Shown here: positions 21,274 to 30,210 of the stretch, piece by piece
How the letters are laid out: each line of letters opens with the position of its first letter
Position numbering within the stretch: the first letter of the stretch is position 1
Assembly (NCBI RefSeq): GCF_003367705.1
Contig: NZ_CP031425.1
Coordinates: 372,001-436,000 of the forward strand
Length of the DNA: 64,000 nt
From: Microbacterium foliorum
GTDB lineage: Bacteria; Actinomycetota; Actinomycetes; Actinomycetales; Microbacteriaceae
Direction: 5' to 3'
Made by a program: the position numbers and the translations under genes
Notes under the pieces: generated by a model
What the model was told of the DNA's origin: nothing
The model's database searches: none
Seen by the model: only the letters and a program-made list of their open reading frames with translations

Positions 21274-23361
21274 TCAGTTCTCGGGCGGTCCCTCGGGGCG
21301 GTGCGCGCGGCGTCCTGTCACGACGACCGGGCGGCCTGCGCGCTCCTGTCCGGGCAGCGGCCGCGAGCGGCGTCCGTAGATGAGCTCTGACGAGTCGAGC
21401 AGCCACGGCACGAGCGTCACCGACACCCCGTGCACCAGCATCAGCTGGTTCGCCATCCGGCGCGCACGCCTGTTGTGCAGGAACGATTCCCACCAGTGCC
21501 CCACGATGTACTGCGGCAGGTAGACGGTCACGACCGACGATCCGTTCTTCTCGCGGTAGTGCTTGATGAACTGCGCCACCGGCTGCGCGAACGACCGATA
21601 CGGCGACTCGACGATGACGAGCGGGATCGGCACGTGGTGCTCCGCCCAGTCCTCTCGCAGCTGGGCTGCGTCATCGGATGCCACGGCCACGTGCACGGCG
21701 AGGGTCTTGCCGTGCTTCGCGGCGACGGCGTAGTCGATCGCCTTCACGACGGGCTTCTGCAGGCGGTTGACGAGCACGATCGCCAGGTCGCCCGTCGCCC
21801 CGAACTTCGTGGTGTCGTCGATCGCGATCTCGTGCTCCACGTCGCGGTAGTACCTCTTCACGCCCATCATCAGGAAGGCCAGCACCGGGATCGCGAGGAA
21901 CACCAGGTACGCGCCGTGCGTGAACTTCGTGATCGTCACGATCAGCAGCACCGCGACCGTCATCGCGGCACCCACCGAGTTGATGACCAGACCCACCTTG
22001 GCCGAACGGCGATCGGATGCCGAAGCCCCGTCGATCCCGGCTCCCGGCGTGGTCTCGGCGGGGCCTCGCAGCACGCGCCGCCAGTGCCGCACCATGCCGA
22101 TCTGGCCCAGCGAGAACGACACGAACACGCCGATGATGTACAGCTGGATCAGCGTGGTCAGTCGTGCCTGGAACACCACGAGCACCACGATCGCGGCGAT
22201 GCCGAGCACGATCATGCCGTTCGAGAACACGAGGCGGTCTCCGCGGGTGTTCAGCGACTTGGGGGCGTAGCCGTCGCGGGCGAGCACCGATCCGAGCAGC
22301 GGGAACCCGTTGAACGCGGTGTTGGCGGCGAGCAGCAGCACGCATGCGGTCGCTGCCTGCACGATGAAGAAGAGGATGCTGCCGCCGCCGAAGGTCGCCG
22401 CCGCGATCTGCGCCATGAGGCTGGGCTGCGGGTTCGAGCAGTCGAAGCCGATCAGGTCGCAGGGGTTCTCGGCGTAGTGCACGCCGGTGATCAGGGCCAG
22501 CGCGGTGAGGCCGGCGAACAGGCAGGCGGCGATCGACCCCATCAGCACGAGGGTCGACTGCGCATTGCGGACCTTGGGCGTGCGGAACGCGGGAACGCCG
22601 TTCGAGACCGCTTCGACGCCGGTGAGGGCGGAGCATCCGCTCGAGAAGGCACGCAGGATCAGCAGGATCACCGCGGCCTGGCCGAGGTTCTCGGAGTGCA
22701 CCGCGAACTCGGCGCTGGACGCGACCGGCGCGTCGCCGAGGAACGTGCGGATGAGTCCCGTGACGATCATGAATCCGACCGAGGCGATGAACACGTACGT
22801 CGGGATCGCGAAGACGAGCGAGGCTTCGCGCACCCCGCGCAGGTTCACGATGATGATCAGGATCACGAAGCCGACCGCGAGTTCGACCCGCAGCGGGTCG
22901 AGACCGGGGACGGCCGAGATGATGTTGTCGACACCGGATGCCACCGACACGGCGACCGTGAGGACGTAGTCGACGAGCAGAGCGGCCGCGACGATGACGC
23001 CGGGGATCTCGCCGAGGTTCTTCGACGCGACCTCGTAGTCGCCGCCGCCCGACGGGTACGCCTTGATCAGCTGGCGGTAGCTCAGCACCACCACGATCAG
23101 CAGCACCACGACCGCGGCGGCGACGAGCGGAGTGAACGACAGGAACGTCAGTCCGCCGATGAGCAGGATCATCACGAGCTCCTGCGGCGCGTAGGCGACC
23201 GAGCTCAGCGCGTCGGACGCGAAGATCGGCAGCGCCATCTTCTTCGGCAGCAGCTGATCGTCGACCTGCTCGCTCGTGAGCGGGTCGCCGATGAGGATGC
23301 GCTTCACGCGAGGGGGAGCGTCGGTGTTGTCCCTGGTTTCATCTGACACGTCCGGCGACAT
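21274..23361 (-). CDS. APC-superfamily permease, KimA-like (probable K+/H+ symporter)
   Basis: 695 residues from the ATG at 23361; a GTG at 23385 would add eight. About twelve membrane helices fill residues 45-500, and a cytosolic domain of about 170 residues ends the protein. The first-helix signature FASDALSSVAYAPQELVMIL and YPSGGGDYEVASKNLG match KimA (YdaO), the high-affinity potassium importer inhibited by c-di-AMP in Bacillus. Many such proteins are annotated only as amino-acid permeases. The C-terminal domain resembles a universal-stress fold (LAIVLVNRLQKPVVKAIDYAVA), a plausible ligand-binding part. Potassium as substrate is an inference from homology. It is divergent from a small alarmone synthetase. 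I saw no c-di-AMP riboswitch upstream. Confidence 0.8.
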   Translation of the reverse strand: MSPDVSDETRDNTDAPPRVKRILIGDPLTSEQVDDQLLPKKMALPIFASDALSSVAYAPQELVMILLIGGLTFLSFTPLVAAAVVVLLIVVVLSYRQLIKAYPSGGGDYEVASKNLGEIPGVIVAAALLVDYVLTVAVSVASGVDNIISAVPGLDPLRVELAVGFVILIIIVNLRGVREASLVFAIPTYVFIASVGFMIVTGLIRTFLGDAPVASSAEFAVHSENLGQAAVILLILRAFSSGCSALTGVEAVSNGVPAFRTPKVRNAQSTLVLMGSIAACLFAGLTALALITGVHYAENPCDLIGFDCSNPQPSLMAQIAAATFGGGSILFFIVQAATACVLLLAANTAFNGFPLLGSVLARDGYAPKSLNTRGDRLVFSNGMIVLGIAAIVVLVVFQARLTTLIQLYIIGVFVSFSLGQIGMVRHWRRVLRGPAETTPGAGIDGASASDRRSAKVGLVINSVGAAMTVAVLLIVTITKFTHGAYLVFLAIPVLAFLMMGVKRYYRDVEHEIAIDDTTKFGATGDLAIVLVNRLQKPVVKAIDYAVAAKHGKTLAVHVAVASDDAAQLREDWAEHHVPIPLVIVESPYRSFAQPVAQFIKHYREKNGSSVVTVYLPQYIVGHWWESFLHNRRARRMANQLMLVHGVSVTLVPWLLDSSELIYGRRSRPLPGQERAGRPVVVTGRRAHRPEGPPEN

Positions 23362-23390
23362 TACGCCCACCAACACCTTCCTCACGCGTT

Positions 23391-23440
23391 CCTCACGGAA
23401 TCCCTACGGTGTGTCGAGCGTCCCTCACGGAATCCTTACG
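23391..23440. promoter_or_regulatory. Paired 18-bp direct repeats between the KimA-like and alarmone synthetase genes
   Basis: CCTCACGGAATCCCTACG (23391-23408) recurs with one change at 23423-23440, 32 bp apart (three helical turns). They sit upstream of the KimA-like start and may be sites for a regulator. No protein is assigned. Confidence 0.55.
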
Positions 23441-23550
23441 CGTGGGTGCACGGGTGCTCGCCCCCTCAGCCCTCGTGCGGCCGCGGTCGACGCGATTTCT
23501 CATCGACGATGCACAGCCCGTTCCGATCACCGGCGCGTAACGTCGAAGGC

Positions 23551-24249
23551 ATGACGTCCCTTCAGGTCACCGATGACGCCATCCAGCAGACTCGGGAGCT
23601 CCGCGACGAGTTCCAGCGCTTCCTGCGTGAGTACGAGTTCGGGATGCGGGAGGTCGAGACGAAGATCTCCATCCTCCGTGACGAGTTCACCCACGACCAC
23701 GCGTACAACCCCATCGAGCACGTCAAGAGCCGGCTGAAGACGCCCGACAGCATCGTCGAGAAGATCGCCCGCAAGGGCATCGCCGAACCCGACTTCGACC
23801 GCATCCGCTCCGAGATCACCGATATCGCCGGCGTGCGCGTCACCTGCAGCTTCGTGGCCGACGTCTACCGTCTGTTCGATCTGCTGACCGCGCAGGACGA
23901 CGTGACCGTGCGCACCGTCAAGGACTACATCGCGACGCCGAAGAGCAACGGGTACAAGAGCCTGCACGCGATCATCGAGGTGCCGGTGTTCCTGTCGACC
24001 GGAGCCCTCGCGGTTCCCGTCGAGGTGCAGTTCCGCACGATCGCGATGGACTTCTGGGCCAGCCTCGAGCACAAGATCTACTACAAGTTCTCGAACCAGG
24101 TGCCCTCGCATCTCGTCGACAGCCTCACTGACGCGGCCGAGGCCGCGGCCGAGCTGGACAGCCGCATGGAGCGTCTGCACCGCGAGGCCCACGGGGTGCC
24201 GCAGCGTCAGCTCGCGCCGCCGCCCCCGCCGCACGTCGTGCAGGTCTGA
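23551..24249 (+). CDS. Small alarmone synthetase, RelA/SpoT domain (GTP pyrophosphokinase)
   Basis: 232 residues, a single-domain (p)ppGpp synthetase of the RelP/RelQ type without hydrolase or regulatory domains. Conserved blocks: SRLKTPDSIVEKIARKG, DIAGVRVTCSFVADVYRLFDLL, the substrate loop DYIATPKSNGYKSLHAIIEVP and VEVQFRTIAMDFWASLEHKI. The C-terminus ends in a proline run (about 219-227). It converts GTP or GDP plus ATP into alarmone, feeding the stringent response independently of the ribosome. The ATG follows a TAACGT box by seven bases. It is divergent from the KimA-like permease. Confidence 0.92.
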   Translation: MTSLQVTDDAIQQTRELRDEFQRFLREYEFGMREVETKISILRDEFTHDHAYNPIEHVKSRLKTPDSIVEKIARKGIAEPDFDRIRSEITDIAGVRVTCSFVADVYRLFDLLTAQDDVTVRTVKDYIATPKSNGYKSLHAIIEVPVFLSTGALAVPVEVQFRTIAMDFWASLEHKIYYKFSNQVPSHLVDSLTDAAEAAAELDSRMERLHREAHGVPQRQLAPPPPPHVVQV

Positions 24250-24285
24250 CCCGCGTCTTTCGGGCGCGTCTGACCCGCGGACCCC

Positions 24286-24371
24286 GCTCACAATTCAGCA
24301 GGGGCTGCCCACAACTGTCTGTTCCCGTCGCCGTCTCGCGGGTTCCGTCCTTTTCGTGCTGAGTTGTGAAC
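24286..24371. repeat. 86-bp inverted-end element, copy B
   Basis: Left end GCTCACAATTCAGCA (24286-24300) and right end TGCTGAGTTGTGAAC (24357-24371) enclose a core unlike those of the other copies. It lies between two rightward genes. Confidence 0.8.
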
Positions 24372-24441
24372 CGCCACCGGAGGCACCGATGTGGGCGCGG
24401 CGGTGTTGCGCGCGGCCGCACGACCCTGGGAAAATCGGCAG

Positions 24442-24729
24442 GTGGTGAAAACGCACGACGCCTCCGACGTCGCAACCGAACGAGTCGTCGACGTCGACCG
24501 CACCGTCGAGGAGATCGCGGGCCTCGACCGCGGGCGTCAGCTCTGCGAGTGCGACCACGGTGACGACGAGGCGTACGCCGCGTGCGGACGCCGAGCGAAG
24601 TGGCGCGTCTCGATCGACTGCGTCTGCCCCGAGGATCACCCGCGGACGGTCGAGATCCTCTGCTCCCGCTGCCTGCGCACCCTTCGCCAGACGCAGGGAC
24701 GCGATACGGTCACCGCTCGCACGCTCTGA
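24442..24729 (+). CDS. Small Cys-rich protein of unknown function
   Basis: 95 residues from the GTG at 24442; GTG 24391 would add 17. I do not recognise a named family. The first half is acidic (DASDVATERVVDVDRTVEEIAGLDRG). The second half has seven cysteines: CECDHGDDEAYAACG, CVCPEDH and CSRCL. Their spacing suggests two zinc sites or a small zinc ribbon. Third-base G/C bias supports coding. It stands between the alarmone synthetase and the molybdenum enzyme, in the same direction as both. Confidence 0.6.
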   Translation: MVKTHDASDVATERVVDVDRTVEEIAGLDRGRQLCECDHGDDEAYAACGRRAKWRVSIDCVCPEDHPRTVEILCSRCLRTLRQTQGRDTVTARTL

Positions 24730-24798
24730 CACCATCCGTTCCCGGCTCGGCTCCGAACAACCGACGACCACACCGTCCTCGGTGCGAAGGAGCAGACC

Positions 24799-26454
24799 AT
24801 GGCACAGCGCAGCACCGCGGAACAGCGCGGCACACAGACCCCGCGACGCAGCGGCAAGAGATTCCTCTTCTGGGCCGCTCTCTCGGGCGTCATCAGCGGA
24901 CTGGTGTTCCTGGCCGCCGCCGAACTCTTCGCGCTGATCTTCGCGCGCGCGGCCAGCCCGATCCTCGCGGTCGGTGGGTTCGTGATCGACATCGTCCCGC
25001 AGCCGTTCAAGGAGTTCGCGATCGCGACCTTCGGCGAGTACGACAAGATCGCGCTGCTGGCAGGACTCGGTCTCGCGGTGGTGATCGCGTCGGCGATCGC
25101 CGGCATCCTGCAGTTGCTGCGTCCCCCGCTCGGCGTGATCGCCCTGGTGGTCGCGGGCGCGCTCTCCACCGCGGCGATCGTGACCAGGGCCGGCGTGACC
25201 GCGCTCGCGTTCCTGCCCCCGGTGCTCGGCACGATCGCCGGGTCGATCATCATCGTCCTGCTCATCCGCCGCCTCACGGCCTGGAAGGCATCCGCCGTTC
25301 CCGCCGCGATGGTCGACCGTAAAGGCGTCGATCGTAAAGGCGAGAAGACCGAGGCTGACGCCACCGATGCGAAGCCCTCGAAGGCCCTCGGCCGTCGGCA
25401 GTTCTTCCTGCTCGCCGGCATCGCCGGCGTCTCGGCGGTCATCGTCGGCATCGCCTCGCGCACGGTCAGCATGACCGTCGGGTCGGTGGCGACCATCCGC
25501 GAGGCACTCAAGCTGCCCGCTCCGAAATCGAAGGTCACCGTGCCGAAGGGCGCGGAGCTCGACATCCCGGGACTCACGAAGCTGATCACGCCGAACAAGG
25601 ACTTCTACCGGGTCGACACCGCCCTGACGGTGCCGACGATCGACCCCAGCACCTGGCGCCTCGTCATCGATGGAATGGTCGACAAGCGCGTCGAACTGAG
25701 CTTCCAGGACATCCTCGACATGGGTCTCGACGAGTACGCGATCACGATGACCTGCGTCTCGAACGAGGTCGGTGGCGGACTCGTGGGCAACGCGATGTGG
25801 CTGGGAGTACCGCTGCGCGACGTGCTGAAGAAGGCCGGCGTGAAGTCCGGTGCCGACATGGTGCTCTCGAAGAGCGTCGACGGCTACACGGCGAGCACGC
25901 CGCTGTCGGCTCTCACCGACGACAACCTCGACGCGATCCTCGCGGTCGGCATGAACGGAGAACCGCTGCCGCTCGAGCACGGCTTCCCGGTGCGCATGGT
26001 GGTGCCGGGGCTCTACGGCTACGTCTCGGCGACCAAGTGGCTCACCGAACTCAAGATCACGACGTTCGAGAAGGATGAGGCCTACTGGACGCCGCGTGGG
26101 TACAGCGCCGAAGCCCCGATCAAGTTCGCCTCGCGCGTGGACACCCCGAAGGTCGGGCAAGCGGTCGATGCCGGACGCATCCCGATCGCGGGCGTCGCGT
26201 GGGCGCAGACCGTGGGCATCGAGCGCGTCGAGGTGAAGATCGACGAGGGCGACTGGATGCCGGCGACGCTGTCGGCGCCGATCAATGAGAACACCTGGGT
26301 GCAGTGGTTCATGGAGTGGGATGCCACCCCCGGCACCCATTACGTGGCCGTGCGCGCGATCAACAAGAACGGCGACACGCAGATCGAGGAGCGGGCGCCC
26401 ATCGCGCCGAACGGCTCGTCGGGATGGCAGCGCTCGCTGGTCCGGGTGAACTGA
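24799..26454 (+). CDS. Membrane-anchored molybdopterin oxidoreductase, sulfite-oxidase fold
   Basis: 551 residues. Several N-terminal membrane segments (about 20-165) include LFWAALSGVISGLVFLAAAELF. A linker and a further hydrophobic segment (FFLLAGIAGVSAVIVGIASR, about 198) follow. The sulfite-oxidase molybdopterin domain covers about 235-425, and an Ig-like Mo-oxidoreductase dimerisation domain runs to the end. The Mo-binding Cys is about residue 319 in ITMTCVSNEVGGGLVGN. The catalytic domain should face outside. The electron donor or substrate is unknown; sulfite is only one option. GAAGGAG before the ATG is a strong ribosome site. It is the one enzyme here that would use the cofactor made by the genes from 26495 to 34765. 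Confidence 0.9.
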   Translation: MAQRSTAEQRGTQTPRRSGKRFLFWAALSGVISGLVFLAAAELFALIFARAASPILAVGGFVIDIVPQPFKEFAIATFGEYDKIALLAGLGLAVVIASAIAGILQLLRPPLGVIALVVAGALSTAAIVTRAGVTALAFLPPVLGTIAGSIIIVLLIRRLTAWKASAVPAAMVDRKGVDRKGEKTEADATDAKPSKALGRRQFFLLAGIAGVSAVIVGIASRTVSMTVGSVATIREALKLPAPKSKVTVPKGAELDIPGLTKLITPNKDFYRVDTALTVPTIDPSTWRLVIDGMVDKRVELSFQDILDMGLDEYAITMTCVSNEVGGGLVGNAMWLGVPLRDVLKKAGVKSGADMVLSKSVDGYTASTPLSALTDDNLDAILAVGMNGEPLPLEHGFPVRMVVPGLYGYVSATKWLTELKITTFEKDEAYWTPRGYSAEAPIKFASRVDTPKVGQAVDAGRIPIAGVAWAQTVGIERVEVKIDEGDWMPATLSAPINENTWVQWFMEWDATPGTHYVAVRAINKNGDTQIEERAPIAPNGSSGWQRSLVRVN

Positions 26455-26482
26455 TCCCGATGCGGCCGGTTCGGCCAACCCC

Positions 26483-26488
26483 TATCGT
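26483..26488 (+). promoter_or_regulatory. -10 box of mogA
   Basis: TATCGT, then six bases, then the ATG at 26495: leaderless arrangement. Confidence 0.6.
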
Positions 26489-26494
26489 GGAGCC

Positions 26495-26983
26495 ATGACG
26501 TCGCTACCCGCGTGTGTGATCACCGTCTCGGACCGCTCGTTCTCGGGAGAGCGTGAGGACCGCGGCGGTCCGATCGCCGTCGGGCTGCTCCGCGAGGCGG
26601 GCTGGCACTGTCCCGACGCCGAGGTCATCGCCGACGGCGAGACATCCGTGGCCGATGCACTGCGGCGTGCGGTCGCGCGGGGCGTGCGCCTGATCGTGAC
26701 CACCGGGGGAACCGGGGTCGGACCCCGCGACGAGACGCCGGAGGGCACCCGACGCGTGATCACGCGCGAGGTCCCCGGCATCGCCGAGGAGCTGCGGCGC
26801 AGCGGCCTCTCCGACACTCCGCTCTCCGTTCTCTCGCGGGGGTTGGCCGGTGTCGTCGATCCGGCCGGGACGCTTGTCGTGAACCTGCCAGGATCCACAC
26901 GGGCCGTGGCATCCGGCGTGCCCGTGGTGCTGACCGTCGCGAGACACGTCGTCGACCAGGTCGAGGGCGGTGACCACTCGTGA
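26495..26983 (+). CDS. mogA: Molybdopterin adenylyltransferase (MogA/MoaB family)
   Basis: 162 residues. It activates molybdopterin by adenylylation before molybdate insertion. The MoCF-binding motif TTGGTGVGPRDETPEGT (about 69-85) and ITVSDRSFSGEREDRGG at the start are diagnostic. The stop overlaps the moaE GTG (GTGA). MoaB and MogA types are hard to separate by sequence. Since moeA is present and no other family member is seen here, this one probably does the adenylylation. Confidence 0.9.
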   Translation: MTSLPACVITVSDRSFSGEREDRGGPIAVGLLREAGWHCPDAEVIADGETSVADALRRAVARGVRLIVTTGGTGVGPRDETPEGTRRVITREVPGIAEELRRSGLSDTPLSVLSRGLAGVVDPAGTLVVNLPGSTRAVASGVPVVLTVARHVVDQVEGGDHS

Positions 26984-27420
26984 ACGAGGTGCGGATCGCG
27001 GCCATCTCCGCCGAGCCCCTCGATGTCGACACGCACCTGGCCGCGGTCGACGACCCGGCGCTCGGCGGGGTCACCACCTTCATCGGACGGGTGCGCGACA
27101 ACGACCCCGACGCCCAGACCCCGGTCGTGGGGCTCGAGTACAGCTCGCACCCCGACGCCGAGACGGCGCTGCAGACGATCGCTCAGAAGGCCGCAGCCGA
27201 TGCGGTCGGCGACGCCAGGGTCGTCGTGGCCGTGAGCCACCGCATCGGCCGGCTCGATGTGGGCGATGCGGCCGTCGTGATCGCCGTCGCCGCCGAGCAC
27301 CGTGCCGAGGCGTTCGCCGTCTGCCGTGCGGTCATCGAGGACATCAAGACGTCGTTGCCGGTGTGGAAGCGTCAGGTCGAGTCCGACGGCACCACGTCGT
27401 GGAAGGGCATCGGCGGCTGA
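26980..27420 (+). CDS. moaE: Molybdopterin synthase catalytic subunit MoaE
   Basis: 146 residues. MoaE transfers sulfur from thiocarboxylated MoaD to precursor Z to make molybdopterin. The motif GGVTTFIGRVRDND and the catalytic Lys stretch SLPVWKRQVESDGTTSWKG are present. GTG start coupled to mogA. It converges on moaD, its partner, across 28 bases, so the two subunits of one enzyme are encoded on opposite strands. Confidence 0.94.
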   Translation: MNEVRIAAISAEPLDVDTHLAAVDDPALGGVTTFIGRVRDNDPDAQTPVVGLEYSSHPDAETALQTIAQKAAADAVGDARVVVAVSHRIGRLDVGDAAVVIAVAAEHRAEAFAVCRAVIEDIKTSLPVWKRQVESDGTTSWKGIGG

Positions 27421-27448
27421 GCCGGGTCGGTGCTCGGCCGTTCTCGGA

Positions 27449-27688
27449 TCACCCGCCGGCGAAGGGCGGGAGCACGTCGATCAGCTGGGCGTCGTCGAGG
27501 GCATGGTCGTCGTCGCGACGCACGCCGTCGACCATGACCGCGCAGCGCGGCAGGATGTCGGCGAGAGCCGGATGCTCGGCCATGACCGCCGCGCGGAGCT
27601 CGGCCAGCGAGCGCTCGCCGCGTTCCTCAGAGTCGACACCCGCGGCCTCGGCGGCGGCGGCGAAGTAGCGCACCCTGGTCGCGGTCAT
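27449..27688 (-). CDS. moaD: Molybdopterin synthase sulfur carrier MoaD
   Basis: 79 residues with a ubiquitin-like fold. The C-terminal DVLPPFAGG has the required Gly-Gly tail, which MoeB adenylylates and which then carries the thiocarboxylate. YFAAAAEAAGVDSEE is the usual first helix. The ATG overlaps the moaC stop (ATGA). Confidence 0.92.
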   Translation of the reverse strand: MTATRVRYFAAAAEAAGVDSEERGERSLAELRAAVMAEHPALADILPRCAVMVDGVRRDDDHALDDAQLIDVLPPFAGG

Positions 27689-28164
27689 CGGGTCTCTCCC
27701 TCGCGCAGCCAGTCGCCGGAGCGCCCGCCCGACTTGGCGACGATGCGCACGTCCTCGATGACCACCGAGCGGTCCATCCCCTTGATCATGTCGACGATCG
27801 CCAGGGCGCTCACCGACACGGCCGTCAGGGCCTCCATCTCGACGCCGGTGCGGTCGGCGGTGCCGACCGTCGCCTCGACGTGCACGCCGTCGTCGACGAT
27901 GTCGAGCTCGACGCCGGCCCGGTGCACCCCGATCACGTGGGCGAGCGGCAGCAGAGCCGCGGTCGACTTCGCCGCCTGGATGCCGGCGATGCGGGCGACC
28001 GCGAGCACGTCGCCCTTGGGGGCGGTGCCGTCACGCAGGGCTGCGATGACCTCGGGGCTGCAGCGCACGAATCCTCGCGCGGTCGCGGTGCGGACGGTCG
28101 GCTGCTTGCCGGTCACGTCGACCATGTGCGCATGGCCGGACGAGTCGAGGTGCGTGAAGCTCAT
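27685..28164 (-). CDS. moaC: Cyclic pyranopterin monophosphate synthase MoaC
   Basis: 159 residues. It converts the MoaA product to cyclic pyranopterin monophosphate. Diagnostic stretches: FTHLDSSGHAHMVDVTGK, KGDVLAVARIAGIQAAKSTAALLPLAH, GVEMEALTAVSVSALAIVDM and KSGGRSG near the end. The start MSFTHLD overlaps the moeA stop (ATGA). An upstream extension of the frame is rejected. Confidence 0.95.
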   Translation of the reverse strand: MSFTHLDSSGHAHMVDVTGKQPTVRTATARGFVRCSPEVIAALRDGTAPKGDVLAVARIAGIQAAKSTAALLPLAHVIGVHRAGVELDIVDDGVHVEATVGTADRTGVEMEALTAVSVSALAIVDMIKGMDRSVVIEDVRIVAKSGGRSGDWLREGETR

Positions 28165-29408
28165 TCGACCAGCATGACATCGATCGTGTCGCCCACGGCG
28201 ACGGCCTCGACCTCGGCCGGCACGATCGCGAACGCGTGCGCTCGGGCGAGGCCGCCGGCGAGGTGCGAGCCCGAGCCGCCCGCGGTCGCAGGACGCACCG
28301 TGCGGGTCGAGAGGTCGACGACGGCGGGGAGGTACTGGCGGCGTCCGGGGGGAGTGGTCCACGCCGCATCCGCCGTGAAGGATGCGCGGGCGCGCTGGAT
28401 CTCGGTGCGCCCCTGCAGTGCGAGCAGAGCGGGTCGCACGAACACCTCGAACGAGACGGCGACGCTGACCGGGTTGCCGGGCAGCCCGAACACGAGCGTT
28501 CCGGAATCGAGCGCCCCGAACGCCTGCGGTTTGCCCGGCTGCATGGCGACGCTCGCGAACTCGACGGCGCCCCGTCCGTCGAAGGCGCCCCGCACCGGCT
28601 CGTAGGCCCCGGCGCTGACGCCGCCCGTGAAGATGATCACATCGGCGCCGCGTTCGACGGCGGTCGCGGTGACGGCGCGCACGGCGTCGGCGTCATCGGC
28701 GACACGCGTCATGAGGACGACCTCGGCGTCGGCATCCGCGACGAGCAGTTCGAGCAGGGGGCCGTTCGAGTCGGGAATGCGGCCGCGCGTGGCGGGCTCA
28801 CCAGGCGAGAGCAGTTCACTGCCCGTCGAGACCACGGCCACGCGCGGCGCCCGCGTCACCGCGACGGTGTCGACGCCGGCGGCGACGGCGGCGGCGAGCT
28901 GGAACGCACCGAGGCGCTCGCCGGCGAGCACGACGGCGTCCCCCGCATGCAGGTCGGCGCCGCGACGGCGCACGAAGGCTCCTGGCGTCGCGGGGGCGCG
29001 CAGCACTCGCACCTCGCCGAGCGAGTCGGCGAGTCCTCCCGCGGTGTCCTCGAACGGCACGATCGCGTCGGCGGCGGTGGGCGTGGGGGATCCGGTCATG
29101 ATCCGCGCGGCGTCGCCGGCATCGAGCGGCGGGTCGTCGGAGACCCCGGCGGGCAGATCGGCGACCACGCGCAGCACCACCGGGTTCTCGGGGGATGCTG
29201 CGGCGACGTCGGCCGCGCGCACCGCGAAGCCGTCCATCGCCGAGTTGTCGAAGAGCGGGATGTCGTGGGCCGCCGTCGCGGGTTCCGCGAGGGTGCGGTG
29301 GGCGGCGTCGCGCACGGCACGGGTCTCGGCCGGGAGGACGCGCACGGCCTCGAGCACCAGGGCGAGCTGCTCCTCGACCGTGCGGCGGCTGCCGTTCGCG
29401 GCGCTCAT
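28161..29408 (-). CDS. moeA: Molybdopterin molybdenumtransferase MoeA
   Basis: 415 residues. It inserts molybdate into adenylylated molybdopterin. Domains: an N-terminal linker/substrate region with PLFDNSAMDGFAVRAADV and RIMTGSPTPTAADAIVPFEDT, a MoCF-binding domain with IIFTGGVSAGAYEPV, and a C-terminal beta domain. The start MSAANGSRRTVEEQL is chosen at the overlap with the moeB stop (ATGA). The frame continues upstream through moeB as a shadow. Length is normal. Confidence 0.95.
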   Translation of the reverse strand: MSAANGSRRTVEEQLALVLEAVRVLPAETRAVRDAAHRTLAEPATAAHDIPLFDNSAMDGFAVRAADVAAASPENPVVLRVVADLPAGVSDDPPLDAGDAARIMTGSPTPTAADAIVPFEDTAGGLADSLGEVRVLRAPATPGAFVRRRGADLHAGDAVVLAGERLGAFQLAAAVAAGVDTVAVTRAPRVAVVSTGSELLSPGEPATRGRIPDSNGPLLELLVADADAEVVLMTRVADDADAVRAVTATAVERGADVIIFTGGVSAGAYEPVRGAFDGRGAVEFASVAMQPGKPQAFGALDSGTLVFGLPGNPVSVAVSFEVFVRPALLALQGRTEIQRARASFTADAAWTTPPGRRQYLPAVVDLSTRTVRPATAGGSGSHLAGGLARAHAFAIVPAEVEAVAVGDTIDVMLVE

Positions 29409-30172
29409 GCCGCCACCGCCGAACGGATCGCGATCTCGTGCTGTCGCGCCGTGAGGGCGTCGATCACCGCGAGGCGACCGAGCAGCGGCTCGCCGGCGCC
29501 GGTGATGAGCTTCACGACCTCGCCCGCCAGCATCCCGCCCACCTGCACGCACAGGGCTCCGAGCACGCCGACCTGTGCGCAGCTCGGCGGCTCGCCCTCG
29601 GTGCCGAGCGGGAAGAGATCGGTCAGGACGACCGGAGCCGCTGTCGGCGGATCCGACCAGAACACGGTCGCCTGCGCGTGCCACTCCTGCACGGCGCCCC
29701 ACACGAGGGGGATGCCGAGGGCTTCGGTCGCGGCGGCGACATCGCGTCGGGTCGCGAAGGAGTCGCTCGTGTCGACCACGATGTCGGCCCCCGCGAACAG
29801 ACGCTCGGCGTTCTCGGAGTCGAGCCGCTCGGCTGCGGTCACGACCTCTGCCCCGGGCGACAGCGCGGTGATCGCGCGTGCCGCCGAGGTGGTCTTGGGC
29901 CTGCCGATGTCCTCGACGCGGTGGGCGAGCTGACGCTGCAGATTCGTGAGCTCGACGATGTCGTCGTCGATCACGGTGATGCTGCCCACTCCGGCCGCCG
30001 CCAGGGCGAGGAGCGCGGGGGAGCCGAGGCCGCCGGCGCCGACCACGGTGACGTGGGCGGCGGCGAGGCGGCGCTGCCCCTCCTCTCCGATGCCGGCGAG
30101 CACCGCGTGCCGGGCGGTGCGCACGAGTTCGGCCGGGTCGAGAGCGGGCGCGGGGGCGACGAGCGGCTGCAT
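29405..30172 (-). CDS. moeB: Molybdopterin-synthase adenylyltransferase MoeB/ThiF family
   Basis: 255 residues. It is an E1-like enzyme that adenylylates the MoaD C-terminus. Features: the nucleotide loop VVGAGGLGSPALLALAAAG, the arginine motif ELTNLQRQLAHR, and DTSDSFATRRDVAA. The paired CxxC zinc motifs of E. coli MoeB are not evident. No C-terminal rhodanese domain is present, so the sulfur donor acts separately. TAGCCT (30184-30179 on the minus strand) ends six bases before the ATG, so the moeB-moeA-moaC-moaD transcript probably starts at the first codon. Confidence 0.9.
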   Translation of the reverse strand: MQPLVAPAPALDPAELVRTARHAVLAGIGEEGQRRLAAAHVTVVGAGGLGSPALLALAAAGVGSITVIDDDIVELTNLQRQLAHRVEDIGRPKTTSAARAITALSPGAEVVTAAERLDSENAERLFAGADIVVDTSDSFATRRDVAAATEALGIPLVWGAVQEWHAQATVFWSDPPTAAPVVLTDLFPLGTEGEPPSCAQVGVLGALCVQVGGMLAGEVVKLITGAGEPLLGRLAVIDALTARQHEIAIRSAVAA

Positions 30173-30178
30173 GCCCCC

Positions 30179-30184
30179 AGGCTA
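30179..30184 (-). promoter_or_regulatory. -10 box of the moeB operon
   Basis: TAGCCT on the minus strand, six bases before the moeB ATG. Confidence 0.6.
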
Positions 30185-30210
30185 TGCCCGGACGTGCGGG
30201 GCGGGGCTAC

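Noticed and set aside
23362..23550. c-di-AMP (ydaO-type) riboswitch upstream of the KimA-like gene
   Set aside because: The gap is short and shows direct repeats but no recognisable riboswitch core. A covariance search would be needed to change this view.
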